Of a stretch of 64,000 bases of DNA, positions 11,366 through 21,407 are shown piece by piece. The number at the start of each line of letters is the position of its first letter. The stretch's first letter is position 1. Made by a program: the position numbers and the translations under genes. This DNA is from Auriscalpium vulgare (Eukaryota; Basidiomycota; Agaricomycetes; Russulales; Auriscalpiaceae), in assembly GCA_019915015.1 (NCBI GenBank), contig JAHBBC010000014.1, forward strand, positions 992,001 through 1,056,000, written 5' to 3'. Below the pieces are notes generated by a model. That model did no database searches, had not been told where the DNA came from, and saw only the letters and a list, made by a program, of their open reading frames with translations.

Positions 11366-12714
11366 ATGGGTTCTTCAGAATCGCATATCCACCCAGAACA
11401 AGACCTTGTCGACTTGAGCGGTCGTGTCGCCATTGTAACAGGTGCAAAGTGTGTATGTTTTTACTAAGCCTTCGGCCATCCGTCTGACTACGTGTTTGTA
11501 GTTCTGGCATTGGCCTGTACATCCTCTTGCATCTGGTGAGGCGTGGTGCGAAGTGCTACCTCGCCGCCCGCAGTAGAGAAAAGGCCGATGCCGCGATTGC
11601 GCGATTGAAGGAGGAAGGGTTGGGTCCGCACCCTGGCGAGATCGTCTGGTTGAACATCAACCTCACGGATCCGCGGAAGGCGAAGGAGTGTGCCGAGTGG
11701 TTCCTCAGTCAAGAGTCGCGCCTGGACATCCTCGGTGAGCTTGGAAACCTTTCTCTCCGCTCTCATTTATTCACACTCCTTGGCCTAGTGAATAATGCGG
11801 CCAAGTTCGTCGCATCGTCCACTACACAGAGGAGGTTGAAGCTTATCGGCTCTTCACAGAATCTTGGGCCCGTATGCACAAACAGCCGACGGTGTCTCGG
11901 ATAGCATGGTTGTCAAGTTTGTCTCCCCCAAACATACCCTGCATGTCACCACCTGACTTACTGTCGTTTTCTTAGTCACATCAGCCCTTTCAACTTCACG
12001 AAGACGCTCCTCTCTTTGATGGAGAGGACGGCACAGCTCCCATATTCAGACGTCCGCATCGTGAATGTAAGCCAGTTTCAGTCGCTTTGGCTCAAGGTTC
12101 TGGTTTAACTGTCGAGCAGGTTTCATCCGTTGCTCACCGATGGGTTCCCAATCCACGCTATGATAGCTTTGAAGCGTTCAACAACGACTTCTCAGATACA
12201 TACAAGGCTAAGACCAACCTCTACGGTAAGTCTTGAACTATTGGTATCAGCGTGACGTTGCCTGACTTAGCGCGATAGGCTACACTAAGCTGGCGAACGT
12301 GTTATGGACGAACGAGCTGCAACGCCGCTTCGACGATGCTGGCATCCCCATCACCGCCATGGCCGTGCACCCGGGCAACGTGATGTCAGGTATGGCAGCC
12401 CTCTCGTCTATGAGGATGCGCACTGATTATCGACCAAAGAGGGGAACGTGAAGCTATTCACGAGCCTCACGTTCGGCCGGCTGATCAACTGGGGCTTCTC
12501 GTTATTCTTCCTGTCACCCCTTGACGGTGGCTACACGCCGGCCTGGGCGGCGGCGGCGAAGAAGATAGCAGAGAACCGCGGGGCGTACAAGGGTAAGTAC
12601 ATAGTGCCGTTTGGGCTGCTCGAGGAAGCGAGTCCGGATGCGCTGAGAGAGGACCTGGCGGCGGACTTGTGGGTTACGACAGAGCGGATACTGGAGCAGT
12701 ACAAGTGGGCGTAG
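11366..12714 (+). CDS. Short-chain dehydrogenase/reductase A
   Basis: NAD(P)(H)-dependent alcohol/ketone oxidoreductase. The start is at 11366 (MGSSESHIHPEQDLVDL). Splicing yields the Rossmann motif TGANSGIG with an intron inside it, AARSREK, VNNAAK, NHISPF, the catalytic serine in VNVSSVAH and the YxxxK motif in YGYTKLAN, then VHPGNV. The last exon gives WAAAAKKIAENR and the stop at 12714. A middle exon encoding ILGPYAQTADGVSDSMVV links NNAAK to NHISPF in frame, so the gene appears intact despite many stops when read unspliced. It is a tandem paralogue of SDR-B (13173-14531) with the same intron positions. In this cluster a role as carbinol dehydrogenase or ketoreductase on the terpenoid is plausible. 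Confidence 0.9.
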
Positions 12715-13172
12715 ACCTTGTTCTCTTTTATCGACACTATCTGTATTATCATCTACTGGTGAGCTCATTTCAAGCTCTCTCAGTATACTGGCGTTGACAT
12801 CGGCTGTAGTCCCGAACTGTGCGTGTTAGACTAGAGATTGTGCGATGACGATCCACGCATGTGTTTTTCACCCTTTGCAATAATTCATCGCATCAGTGGT
12901 GCTGCATTGACATATGGTGTGTTGTATACAGTCGCCGGCAGCTGTCAGATTGAACTAGCGAAGCTTTCTTGCACGCTCGCCTACATCATCAGGGGTGCGT
13001 AGTGCGCTGTCTGCTCCGAAGCTCATGTATGATGTGTGGGGGGAGGGCTCTTAGCCCCATGACGTATGGTTTCTGCGACATGCAGCTGATTCCTGGTCCC
13101 ATATTTAACAGTGACACTCGAGCGTTATGTTCATACTTCATCTTTTGATATTCCGTCTAGCCAAGCACCCCA
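12715..13172. other. Spacer between the tandem SDR genes
   Basis: 458 bp holding the SDR-A 3' flank and the SDR-B promoter. A TATTTAACA-like stretch lies near 13102. No gene seen. Confidence 0.4.
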
Positions 13173-14531
13173 ATGGGCCGGATCGCCTCTCGCATACACC
13201 CCGACAAGGACCTTCTGGACCTCCATGGTCGCGTGGCCATAGTCACCGGAGCGACGTGACTATATTGCAACGTCGAGTTGGACGCAGCAATGATTGACAA
13301 CATCTTATCCCAACAGATCAGGCATTGGGTTGTTCATTGTCCTGCACCTTGTGAGGCGCGGCGCCAAGGTCTATCTGGTCGGCCAAAGCGAGCAACAAAC
13401 GACGGAAGGCTTGCAACACCTCAAGGAGCAAGACCTGGGCCCGAGCGCAGGGGATATTGTGCCGATGCATATGGAGTTCACAGATCCATCGACGGTCAAT
13501 GAGGCGGCAGAGCAATTCTTGAAGCGCGAAACTCGGTTGGATATCCTCGGTGAGGTCGGATGCAATCAGATGCATCCTAGGCTGACGGCGGAGTCCATCG
13601 ATAGTGAACAACGCCGGAAAGTTAGCGACATACTCCGCACAAGCGTCACGACGCTGACAACCAATTCCTAGAATTCCGTCTCCTTATCAGCAGACAGAGG
13701 ATGGCGTATCCCACAGCATATTGATCAAGTTAGTGCATTGCCCTTCAGGATGATTATGCGGTCTGACCTTCTGCAGTCACATTAGCCCATTTTTGTTAAC
13801 GAAGCGTCTCCTACCCCTGTTACAACAGACCGCTCATGAGCCCGACTCGGATGTGCGCATAGTGAACGTAGGTCAACCAACAGCAAACCATTCCATGACG
13901 CTCACGATTCTGGTAGGTGTCCTCGCTCGCCCATCGTGAAGCGTGCAATCCGAGGTATGACAGCTTTGAAGCCATGAACTCCAATTTTGAGGACACGAAA
14001 GCTCCAGACGCCAATCTCTACGGTCTGTCCTTTGATTAGTATCAATCAGCCAGTCGGACTCTCTTACTCACCCGCTATGGTCAGGGTATACGAAGTTGGC
14101 GAACATCCTCTGGACGAAAGAGCTGCAACGTCGCTTCGACCGCGAGTCCATCCCTATCACTGCGATCAGCTTACACCCTGGGAGTATAACCACAGGTCAG
14201 TGACCGCAAGCGCGGAGGCCCACTCGTCATCTCACGATCACATCGGCGAGCAGAAGGGACTATGAACCAATTCAAGAGAGTCCCTTTCCTAGGACCTTTG
14301 ATGGCATGGGCGTTCTCCGAGGTCCTCATGACGGCGTATTGGGGCGGTTTTACACCCGCCTACGCAGCTGCTGCCAGAAAGATCGCGGACGATCGCTCAA
14401 AGTACAAGGGCCAATATCTGGTGCCATACGGTGTGATTGAGAAGCCAAGTAAGGACGCTCTACGCGATGATCTGGCAGGGCAGTTATGGGAGACGACGGA
14501 ACAAATTCTTACTAGGTTCAAGTGGGCTTGA
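13173..14531 (+). CDS. Short-chain dehydrogenase/reductase B (tandem paralogue of SDR-A)
   Basis: The start is at 13173 (MGRIASRIHPDKDLLDLHGRV). As in SDR-A, an intron interrupts TGATSGIG. The exons then give LVRRGAKVYLVGQS, VNNAGK, IPSPYQQTEDGVSHSI, INHISPFLLTKRLL, VNVSSLAH (catalytic Ser), YGYTKLANILW (catalytic Tyr and Lys) and HPGSITTEGTMNQF. The C terminus matches SDR-A (YAAAARKIADDR, stop 14531). Every splice joint I traced is in frame, so the gene looks functional. The intron pattern shared with SDR-A shows a tandem duplication. The two have diverged noticeably in the substrate-loop region after the YxxxK motif, so they may act on different intermediates. Confidence 0.88.
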
Positions 14532-14654
14532 TAAAGTGGTGTGGGTGTGGGTGAGGAGTTAGTCGGTCAGGAGACATTACCATACGACTGTAAGGCAATG
14601 GACGGAGTAATGCGAACGATCCAAAACACTGCCGTGTACAAGAAACTGTCTCTT

Positions 14655-16435
14655 TCAGACGTGATTATGGCTCTCCTTGAAAACGATGTAAGGCGCTGGT
14701 ACGATGGGAGCCCACTTCGAAAACAGGTTCGCAGAGTCGTACTTCTTCTTCAGCTGCTGCAGCCGAGGATAATTCTCCCCGAACAGCTTCTCGGCACTGG
14801 CCCTCGAACCGCTCCCGGTGACAGGTTCGTCCGCGACTGCACACTCATCAGCCTCCACATCACACGCACGTTGGTTGCACGAAACTCACTGTAATTTCCA
14901 TACCCCGTATTCGCCTCCGGCGCTATGTCCGTCTCGCTCTTCAAAATAGTATCGATGATATCGTTCGCGGACGCGCGAACGACAGGCAGCCACGCTGGGG
15001 CCGTCCCACGCGCCAAACACCAGCGTGCTCACGCGCGAGCCGCGGACGTGCGCCGTTGCGTTATTCGGCACGGCGAGTACCTTCGCGCTGGGAATGTACT
15101 CGAAGATAACGGCGAAACGCTGATCGCGATCGGCATCGGAGAGCGCGCATATGCGATCAAGAACGGCCTCAGGAAGCCCTACGCGCGGTCCGCTGGTGAA
15201 TATGCCCTTCATGAAGTAGTTGCGTCCGTAAGGAGCGTTGTAGTTCTGTGCAGAGGTTAGCTCTGAAGTACATGAGATAGAGACAGTGCTTTCAAACCTG
15301 CAGAGTGTTCAATACTTCATAGGGAATTTCTTTGACCATGTCGAGTGCGGGACCTACGAAGATGATAATGAGCCTTCACTGAGGCGCCAACACGCCCGTA
15401 CGCCCGAAGGTCGAATAGAGGCTTGAAACGTTTGCGACCTTCTTCCGCAGATCCATTGCAGAACAAGATCACCATAGTCACAGGCTGCTCGTTCAACGTT
15501 TCAGAAGGGGTCGACATTGCAGTGAGTGACAAGTTTCAAGCTCACACTCCCATCGGGTCCCCGCATCACGCCGTGTATAATGGCCTCCTTCTCCGACGCA
15601 TTCTTCCACCAGTCAGAAATCGCACGATTGACACGAGTCAAATCGGTGGCTGGATACATCGCGGTTCCGGCGAAGACGGTGCGTCGTTGAGGGTGCAGCT
15701 GCAGAACGAGCTGCGTGACAACGCCAAAGTTGCCCCCGCCACCACGGATGCCCCAGTATAAGTCGGGGTTTTCTTTTGCGCTCACCGTGCGGCCTTGCTC
15801 GTCGGCGGTCACCACGGTGGCCTAGAACACTAAACTTAGGATGGCCGCCAAGATGAGATGAAATAGGGGCGAGCGCACCTGTACGAGATTGTCGAGAGCG
15901 AGACCGTGCTGGCCGGTCAAGTAACCATAACCGCCACCAAGAGTCAGGCTAGAGAGACATAGTAGCATGGCTCAGAAAAAAGAAATCCAGGGAATCATGC
16001 TCACCCCCCGACGCCTGTCTTGACATCAAAATCAGTCTCCAATTCAAAATGACCATCCATAGTTGGCACAGACTCACATTATTGACGGTTCCCCTTGTCG
16101 ACGGTCTTCCACACTGCCCCACCCCCAACATACGCCAGCTTCTCCTCCGCATCGACCCGCACGTCGGCGAAGTACCGCGACAGATCGATGACAATCCCGC
16201 CCTCGGACGACGACGCACCCGCCGCGCTATGACCGCCCCCGCGCACAGCCAGAGGCAGATGCGCTGCCTTCGCGAAGGCGAGCGCGAGACCGACGTCTGC
16301 CTCGCTCTTGACAAACGCAACAACTTTCGCGCGCCGCTGCGCGTTGGCAGCCCAGCGCGCAATTGCTTTGGGATAATCGTCGTCATCGGCGGTGATCCAG
16401 TCGCCAGAAAATCCGGAAGGTGGAGTCGTGGACAT
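14655..16435 (-). pseudogene. FAD-linked (berberine-bridge-type) oxidase, broken paralogue
   Basis: Clearly homologous along its whole length to the intact gene at 17147-18965. It starts at 16435 with GFSGDWITADDDDY, carries the FAD-histidine motif RGGGHSAAGASSSE and continues with LTLGGGYGYLTGQHGLALDN, WGIRGGGGNFGVVTQ, KGIFTSGPRV, NTGYGNYS and [17 protein letters not shown]. Two lesions break it. First, after VWKTVDK (about 16095), the sequence lacks about 32 nt that encode AGIEHGLATVG in the paralogue, which shifts the frame. Second, at about 15000-15020, between GAWDG and WLPVVRASAND, the frame changes again with no plausible intron. The original stop is also replaced by an eleven-residue extension. 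Splice sites are otherwise kept, so decay is recent. A sequencing error could explain one lesion but hardly both. Confidence 0.8.
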
Positions 16436-17146
16436 TCTGGTGTGTGTATGCGTACAGCGTACAGCGATGAACAGCTCGTTATATGAACTCTAGGAGCAAG
16501 GTAGATCAGCCATGCCGAGATAAAATAACTACTCAGAGCTCGGCGATTGCCTCAACGATGGCGGCAAGTGAAGATCAGGAGTGGGCGGAGGGACTGCGGA
16601 AGGCACGGCGCGCCGTGTGTGAAGCATGTGAAGCAAAGGCAGCTTACAATGTCAGACAGATGATCCTGAGCCTGCGAAGGTTGAATCTGTGTACTTCTGC
16701 CTCAGGGAGACTACTTACAATGCCTGTCAGCGGTGGTGAGAATTGTCATGGCCCATGAGGAAAGCAGTAGGGGAAAGAAGTCGACCGTGGTAGACCCCGT
16801 GGAAACTGCAGATGCAGTCCTGAGTCGCGTCGGTGATTGCGCTTTGTGACACGCGGCCGAGATGCGGTGAAGCCTGCATGCCTAGAGCGAAGTAATAGCT
16901 CTGGTATTGAAAGGCGTGGCCGCAGCACTGGCCCTACGCTGACTGGTGTTGAGTCTCCCGACGGTCGGATGCGTCCAGCCGCGGGCCGGACCGTCCGAGT
17001 CTGTGCACAAAACAAAGCACTAGAGAAAAGAGGCGAGAAAAGAGCAGCCCTCCCGGATACCCTGCAGGACAGGAAGGCGCTCAAGTTCAACCTCTCGATG
17101 CCTCAACTCGACTTTATGCGTAATTGTGCACTAGCTAGGGTGTCGT
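16436..17146. other. Spacer between the two FAD oxidase genes
   Basis: About 710 bp; promoter of the broken copy and 3' flank of the intact copy. The open frame at 16837-17466 (+) is antisense to FAD-oxidase exons and shows no family motifs. Confidence 0.4.
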
Positions 17147-18965
17147 TCATGGTGCAGGGACAATCGGGCACCACTTCGAGAACAGCATCGTCGGGTCGTA
17201 CTGCTTTTTCAACTTCTGCAGCCTCGGGTAGTTCGCGCCAAATAGGCGATCTGCACCAACCGTCGAGCCCGCTCCAGGTGCGTTCACCGCAGGATCTTCG
17301 GCAACTGAGGACGAACACCGCAACTCAGTCACGTTCTCCAGGCGCACGAGTCCAAAATATACTCACTGTAATTCCCGTAGCCCGTGTTCTCCCTCTCCGA
17401 AAGCTTCGTCTCGCCCTTCAAGATGACATCCATGAGCTCATTCGCCGACGCGCGCACGGCCGGTAGCTTGTCGCCGTCGTCCCAGGCGCTGAAGATCAAT
17501 GTGCTGACGCGCGCACCGCGGATGTGCGCCGTCGCGTCGTTCGGAATCGTCAGGATCTTGCCCGTAGGGAAGAACTCAAATGCAAGGAAGAGCGTGATGC
17601 CGTGCGCGGCGGATAGCGCGGCAACGCGTTGCAGAAGCTCCTCGGAGACCGGCACGGAGGGCCCGCTGGTGTAGATGCCTTTCATGTAGTAATTGCGACC
17701 GTGCGGCATCAGGTGATTCTGAGAGAACGGCGTGAGTTTGGGGCAAGATGCGGGAGTGGGGTTCTAGCGTACTTGTAATCCGTTCAATTCCTCGTACGGG
17801 ATTTCGCGAGACATGTCCATAACAGGGCCTTGATATGATAGCGTCAGGAAGACCGGGAACAGAACCATACGCCGCACATACCGAGGTCGAACAGAGGCTT
17901 ATATTGCGCCCGTCCTTCCTCTTCCGAGCCGTTCCAAAACAGGAGCAGCATTGTGCAAGGCTACACATAATGTGATCAAAACCGAGTTCGCAGCACGCCC
18001 GATGCAACTCACATTCCCATCCGGGCCCACCGTTAGGGCTTGCAAGATAGTCGCCTTCTCTGATGGGCCCTTCTCCCACCACTCCTTCAGCGTCTCCACG
18101 ACTTTAGACAGCGCAGCCGCGGGGTAGATCACCATCCCGGCGAATACGGTGCGGCGCTGGGTATGTAGCTGGAGCACGAACTCGGTGACAACACCAAAGT
18201 TCGAACCTCCGCCGCGGACGCCCCAGAACAGGTCGGCGTTCTCATTGTCGTTGACAGTGCGCGCCGTGCCGTCGGCGGTGACGATGGTCGCCTATCCGAC
18301 TGAGGGTTATAATTGTATGGAAGAGGGTTGTGGGGGAGTTGGCACACCTGGACGAGGTTGTCTAGTGCAAGTCCGTGCTGGCCAGTCAGGAAGCCGTACC
18401 CGCCACCAAGTGTTAACCTGACAGATGCCGGATGCCACAGCAAGTCAAACACAGCGCATAACCTGCGCTATGAAATAACATACCCGCCCACGCCGGTCTG
18501 GCCAGGCACCGTCAGCGCCGCATCCACAGCAAAGGCTAAAGGCAGGCTCACATGGTTCACCGTGCCTCCGACCGTCGCCAGACCATGCTCTATCCCTGCC
18601 TTATCCACAGTCGCCCATACCGCACCGCCTCCCACGTGCGCGAGCTTGCGCTCCGCATCCACCGCGACGCCGGCGATGAACCGGGATAGATCGATTACAA
18701 CCCCGGCTTCCGCAGACGACGCGCCAGCCGCGCTGTGCCCGCCGCCCCGCACCGCGAGCGGCAGCTTGTGCGTCTTGGCGTACTCGAGCGCGAGTGCGAC
18801 GTCCGCAGGCGTTCGCACGAACGCGACGACCTGCGCGTGCCTCTGCGCGTTCACGGCCCACCGGGCGATAGCCTCTGCGTAGTCGGGGTGGGCAGAGGTG
18901 ATCCAGTCGCCTGTGAAGCCAGCGGGGCTTGCGGAATCAATGGCTTGTGCGGAGTCGGTTGACAT
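17147..18965 (-). CDS. FAD-linked oxidoreductase, berberine-bridge-enzyme-like, intact
   Basis: Flavin-dependent oxidase expected to dehydrogenate an alcohol or oxidise a ring carbon with O2. The start is at 18965 (MSTDSAQAIDSASPAGFTGDW). RGGGHSAAGAS carries the His that binds FAD covalently, followed by VGGTVNH, TGVGG, LTLGGGYGFLTGQHGLALDNLV, WGVRGGGSNFGVV, FWNGSEEEGR, KGIYTSGPSV, NTGYGNYS and the C terminus FGANYPRLQKLKKQYD...IVPAP with stop at 17147. The position that holds a second FAD-binding Cys in bicovalent family members is Leu here (GLALDN), so monocovalent attachment is expected. An apparent read-through after VNH is a retained intron (GTGAGCCTG...GGCCAG). I see no secretion signal. 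Lying beside SDRs and P450s, it probably takes part in the terpenoid pathway. Confidence 0.92.
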
Positions 18966-19973
18966 GCTATGAGATAGGGCGGCGCAAGAGTTGGGGGGAA
19001 GAAATCGAAGCTGGGAGAACTGGAAGTTTCATCAGGGAATGCGGAGGTGGAGATATAAACGCGCAAACAAGGCGGCGACTACACGGAGGGCGCGACGATC
19101 GAAGCGGGGTATGGATCGCGCGGGCGAGTCTGGGCAGACGGCAGACAATAAAAGAGTTCTGAATGCTGAGTCGAGACATCAAGGCACTCGATGGGGACCG
19201 AGCAGTGGACAAGGCAAAGATGCGCGACATGACATGAGAGCTTGAGTTGGATGGGGTAAATTGGTGGCTCAGACATAAGCGCGTTGACTTTATTGTCTCG
19301 GGTCATGGCAGTCAGACAGGAGGTCGCAAGGGCTGGTGGCGGAACGGGAGGTGGTCTGCATTACATGATTGCCGACATGCCGGTCCGGTTCATCGAACCT
19401 TGGCACTACTAGCCACTCTTCTGCTGCTGCCTTCCTGCCCGGTCTCTATACCTTCTACGTTCAATACCTTGGGACTGCAGTCAGGCATCCTCGCGAAGTC
19501 GACTCGGACGCCGCCATGCTGTCCTGGAAGCGCTGAAGGTCTCCACGGAAGCGTTTCGCCGCTCAAGAGCCCCATGGGCCTGGAAATTTTCGTGCGTCCT
19601 ATACTTATCAGCATAGAGTTTATACTATATATGAATTCCAACAAGGCGCGCCGGATTGTGGATTACGCTCTGCTCCGTGATTGCTACCCATCGGTGACTT
19701 TCACTTGAGCTTCAGAGTTGGACCACGCGGTACGCACGTTCAACGCTACAGTCAATCGACGCTGTGCTTCTTGACACCTCATAAATGCACTTCAAGCCTA
19801 TGCTCATTTGCGCGCTGTTGTGTATCTGTGTCTGCGCGCTGTGATCGCCTTAGACAAAATTCACTTCGTCTTGCTGAGATCATAGATGCCCGCCTACGGT
19901 CTTGAGTCCTTCGGCGCTTCCTTTCTCACTCTGAAGCTGTCCTCACGACCAAACCGCGACTCGCTGGCACTGC
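18966..19973. other. Intergenic region with a decayed helical-domain relic
   Basis: About 1 kb between the FAD oxidase start and the MLKL-like gene. The first 300 bp should hold the FAD-oxidase promoter. The stretch 19500-19660 contains the relic described separately. Nothing else is supportable. Confidence 0.45.
19515..19660 (+). pseudogene. Relic of an MLKL-NTD-like helical domain
   Basis: Conceptual translation in two frames gives VLEALKVSTEAF and then PLKSPMGLEIF and SNKARRI. This parallels LALEALRESADVFPPLKSAVGGLIF...SNKDEARRIA in the gene 500 bp downstream, including the same intron-like interruption. A one-base frameshift after STEAF and loss of surrounding sequence show it is dead. 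It is short, so the call rests on the parallel with the neighbour. Confidence 0.5.
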
Positions 19974-20870
19974 ATGCCTCTTTTTTCGCGGTGCCGCAGG
20001 CAACCTAGGACACAGCCATCCAGTTATCGAGTACTTATAAGTATGAGCCGCGCCTCCTTGGCGCTTCGAGCTGTTCCTTCATCGGTCCGCAGCCCTGCAA
20101 TGCGGTGGCCTCGCATAGGCTCGCGGACTCGCGGGCGAATCAAGGTGTCCTCGGACGTCGCTCTTCTCGCCCTTGAAGCCCTGCGGGAGTCCGCAGATGT
20201 GTTTCCGCCTCTCAAGAGTGCCGTTGGAGGTCTCATTTTTCTCCTCAGTGTCTCTCGGGTACGTCCCTGCCCAGTGTTAGGTCGATCTCGTTTGACGTGC
20301 TTTCAGACTCTGAGCTCTAACAAGGACGAAGCACGCCGCATTGCAGTTCGCGTTGATCACATCAGTGCGCTGCTCGAACATGCGGTGCCAGATGCCACGA
20401 ATATCTCAGCCCCGGTCAGGATTGCCATCGATGCTTTTGATCGGTCAGTACCAGACGCGCCTCTAGCCATAAATGCGTGTTATTGATGCTAGCTTAGGTC
20501 TCTTCAACACATCAATGAACAAATGTCCGACATCTGCATGACTGGCCGAGCCAAGTCGCTTTCATCGTGCGTACACCTTATATCGTGCTCAAGAGTAGAG
20601 TTGTTCAACGCTTAGTTTCAGTTGGCTGTGTCTGTCAGCCTTGGACAGCGATCAATACAAACGGAAGTCAAGCTCGATGCTGTTCACCTCGGCATGGACA
20701 ACCAATTCAATGCACTCCAAGTGCGCATTCGCGAGGAATCTGTTTCTACCCATAAGGTCGATCTACTTGCACTGCGTGCACTATCAATCACTCACTCATG
20801 TGTGCAGAGTATCGTCTTTTTTACATGCCCGTCTGCGGCCGTCAGCAGCGTTCCCGGCCAGCAATGGTGA
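19974..20870 (+). CDS. Small MLKL-NTD-like four-helix domain protein
   Basis: Four exons (19974-20258, 20307-20443, 20498-20566, 20639-20870) join in frame to 240 codons plus stop. The pattern LLALEALRESADVFPPLKSAVGGLIFLL, then SNKDEARRIAVRVDHISALLEHAVPD and IDAFDRSLQHINEQM, matches the N-terminal helical domain common in agaricomycete STAND/NLR-like and kinase-like proteins (annotated in databases as MLKL N-terminal-domain-like). In those proteins it precedes a nucleotide-binding or repeat region. Here no effector, NACHT or kinase part follows before the stop, so this is either a stand-alone helical protein or a truncated NLR. It lies inside the terpenoid cluster, between the FAD oxidase and HMG-CoA synthase, without an obvious metabolic role. 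The start is the first ATG of the exon; the ATG at 20042 is an alternative. Confidence 0.55.
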
Positions 20871-21407
20871 TCCCGCCTTCACCACTGCATGCGCCAGGCG
20901 AATCTGATTACAACAGGCGGGCGTGCTTTCCCGCAGGCAGACTAGCTAGCGGGCTTCCTGTGCGTGTGCTGAAGTGGGAACCCAAGGCAAGGCGCACCAG
21001 GTGACTGGAGCGGGACGGGCATCCCGAGTGCGCTTTACCCTGGCTTGATACTGATGCCACATCCCGAATTGCGGGATCACACATTACGGTAATGTACGTG
21101 TCTGTAGCAAAGTCTGCTACAGATCATAGAACTTCTATGATTCGTTTTGGCCAACGGCTACATATACACATGACCTCATTATAATGCTCGACCTTCTGTC
21201 AATATGTCCCTCCTCAGTGAGGTCGGAATGAAAAGACCCGTGCGCCGTCAACGGGGGCAAGCAATAAATTGGTGTTATTGTGTAGGTGGCAACGTCTATG
21301 GCAAAAACGCTAGAATTGATGTTACAAATGCGGGATATCTAATGCAAACCCTCAGACAACCTCCTCTAACAAACACCGCACATCGAGCAAACAAACGAAT
21401 AAGTTAA
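20871..21407. other. Intergenic region downstream of the helical-domain gene and HMG-CoA synthase
   Basis: Two gene ends converge on this 537-bp stretch. It is AT-rich near 21060-21400. No gene or strong element seen. Confidence 0.45.

Noticed and set aside
16837..17466. 209-codon plus-strand open frame
   Set aside because: Its right half is antisense to FAD-oxidase exons and its left half shows no family feature.
18468..18530. Apparent extra segment VSLPLAFAVDAALTV in the FAD oxidase
   Set aside because: It is a retained intron with good GT...AG borders; the broken paralogue has an intron at the same place.
19247..19708. 153-codon open frame upstream of the helical-domain gene
   Set aside because: Only a short stretch resembles the helical domain, with a frameshift; the rest is non-coding in character.
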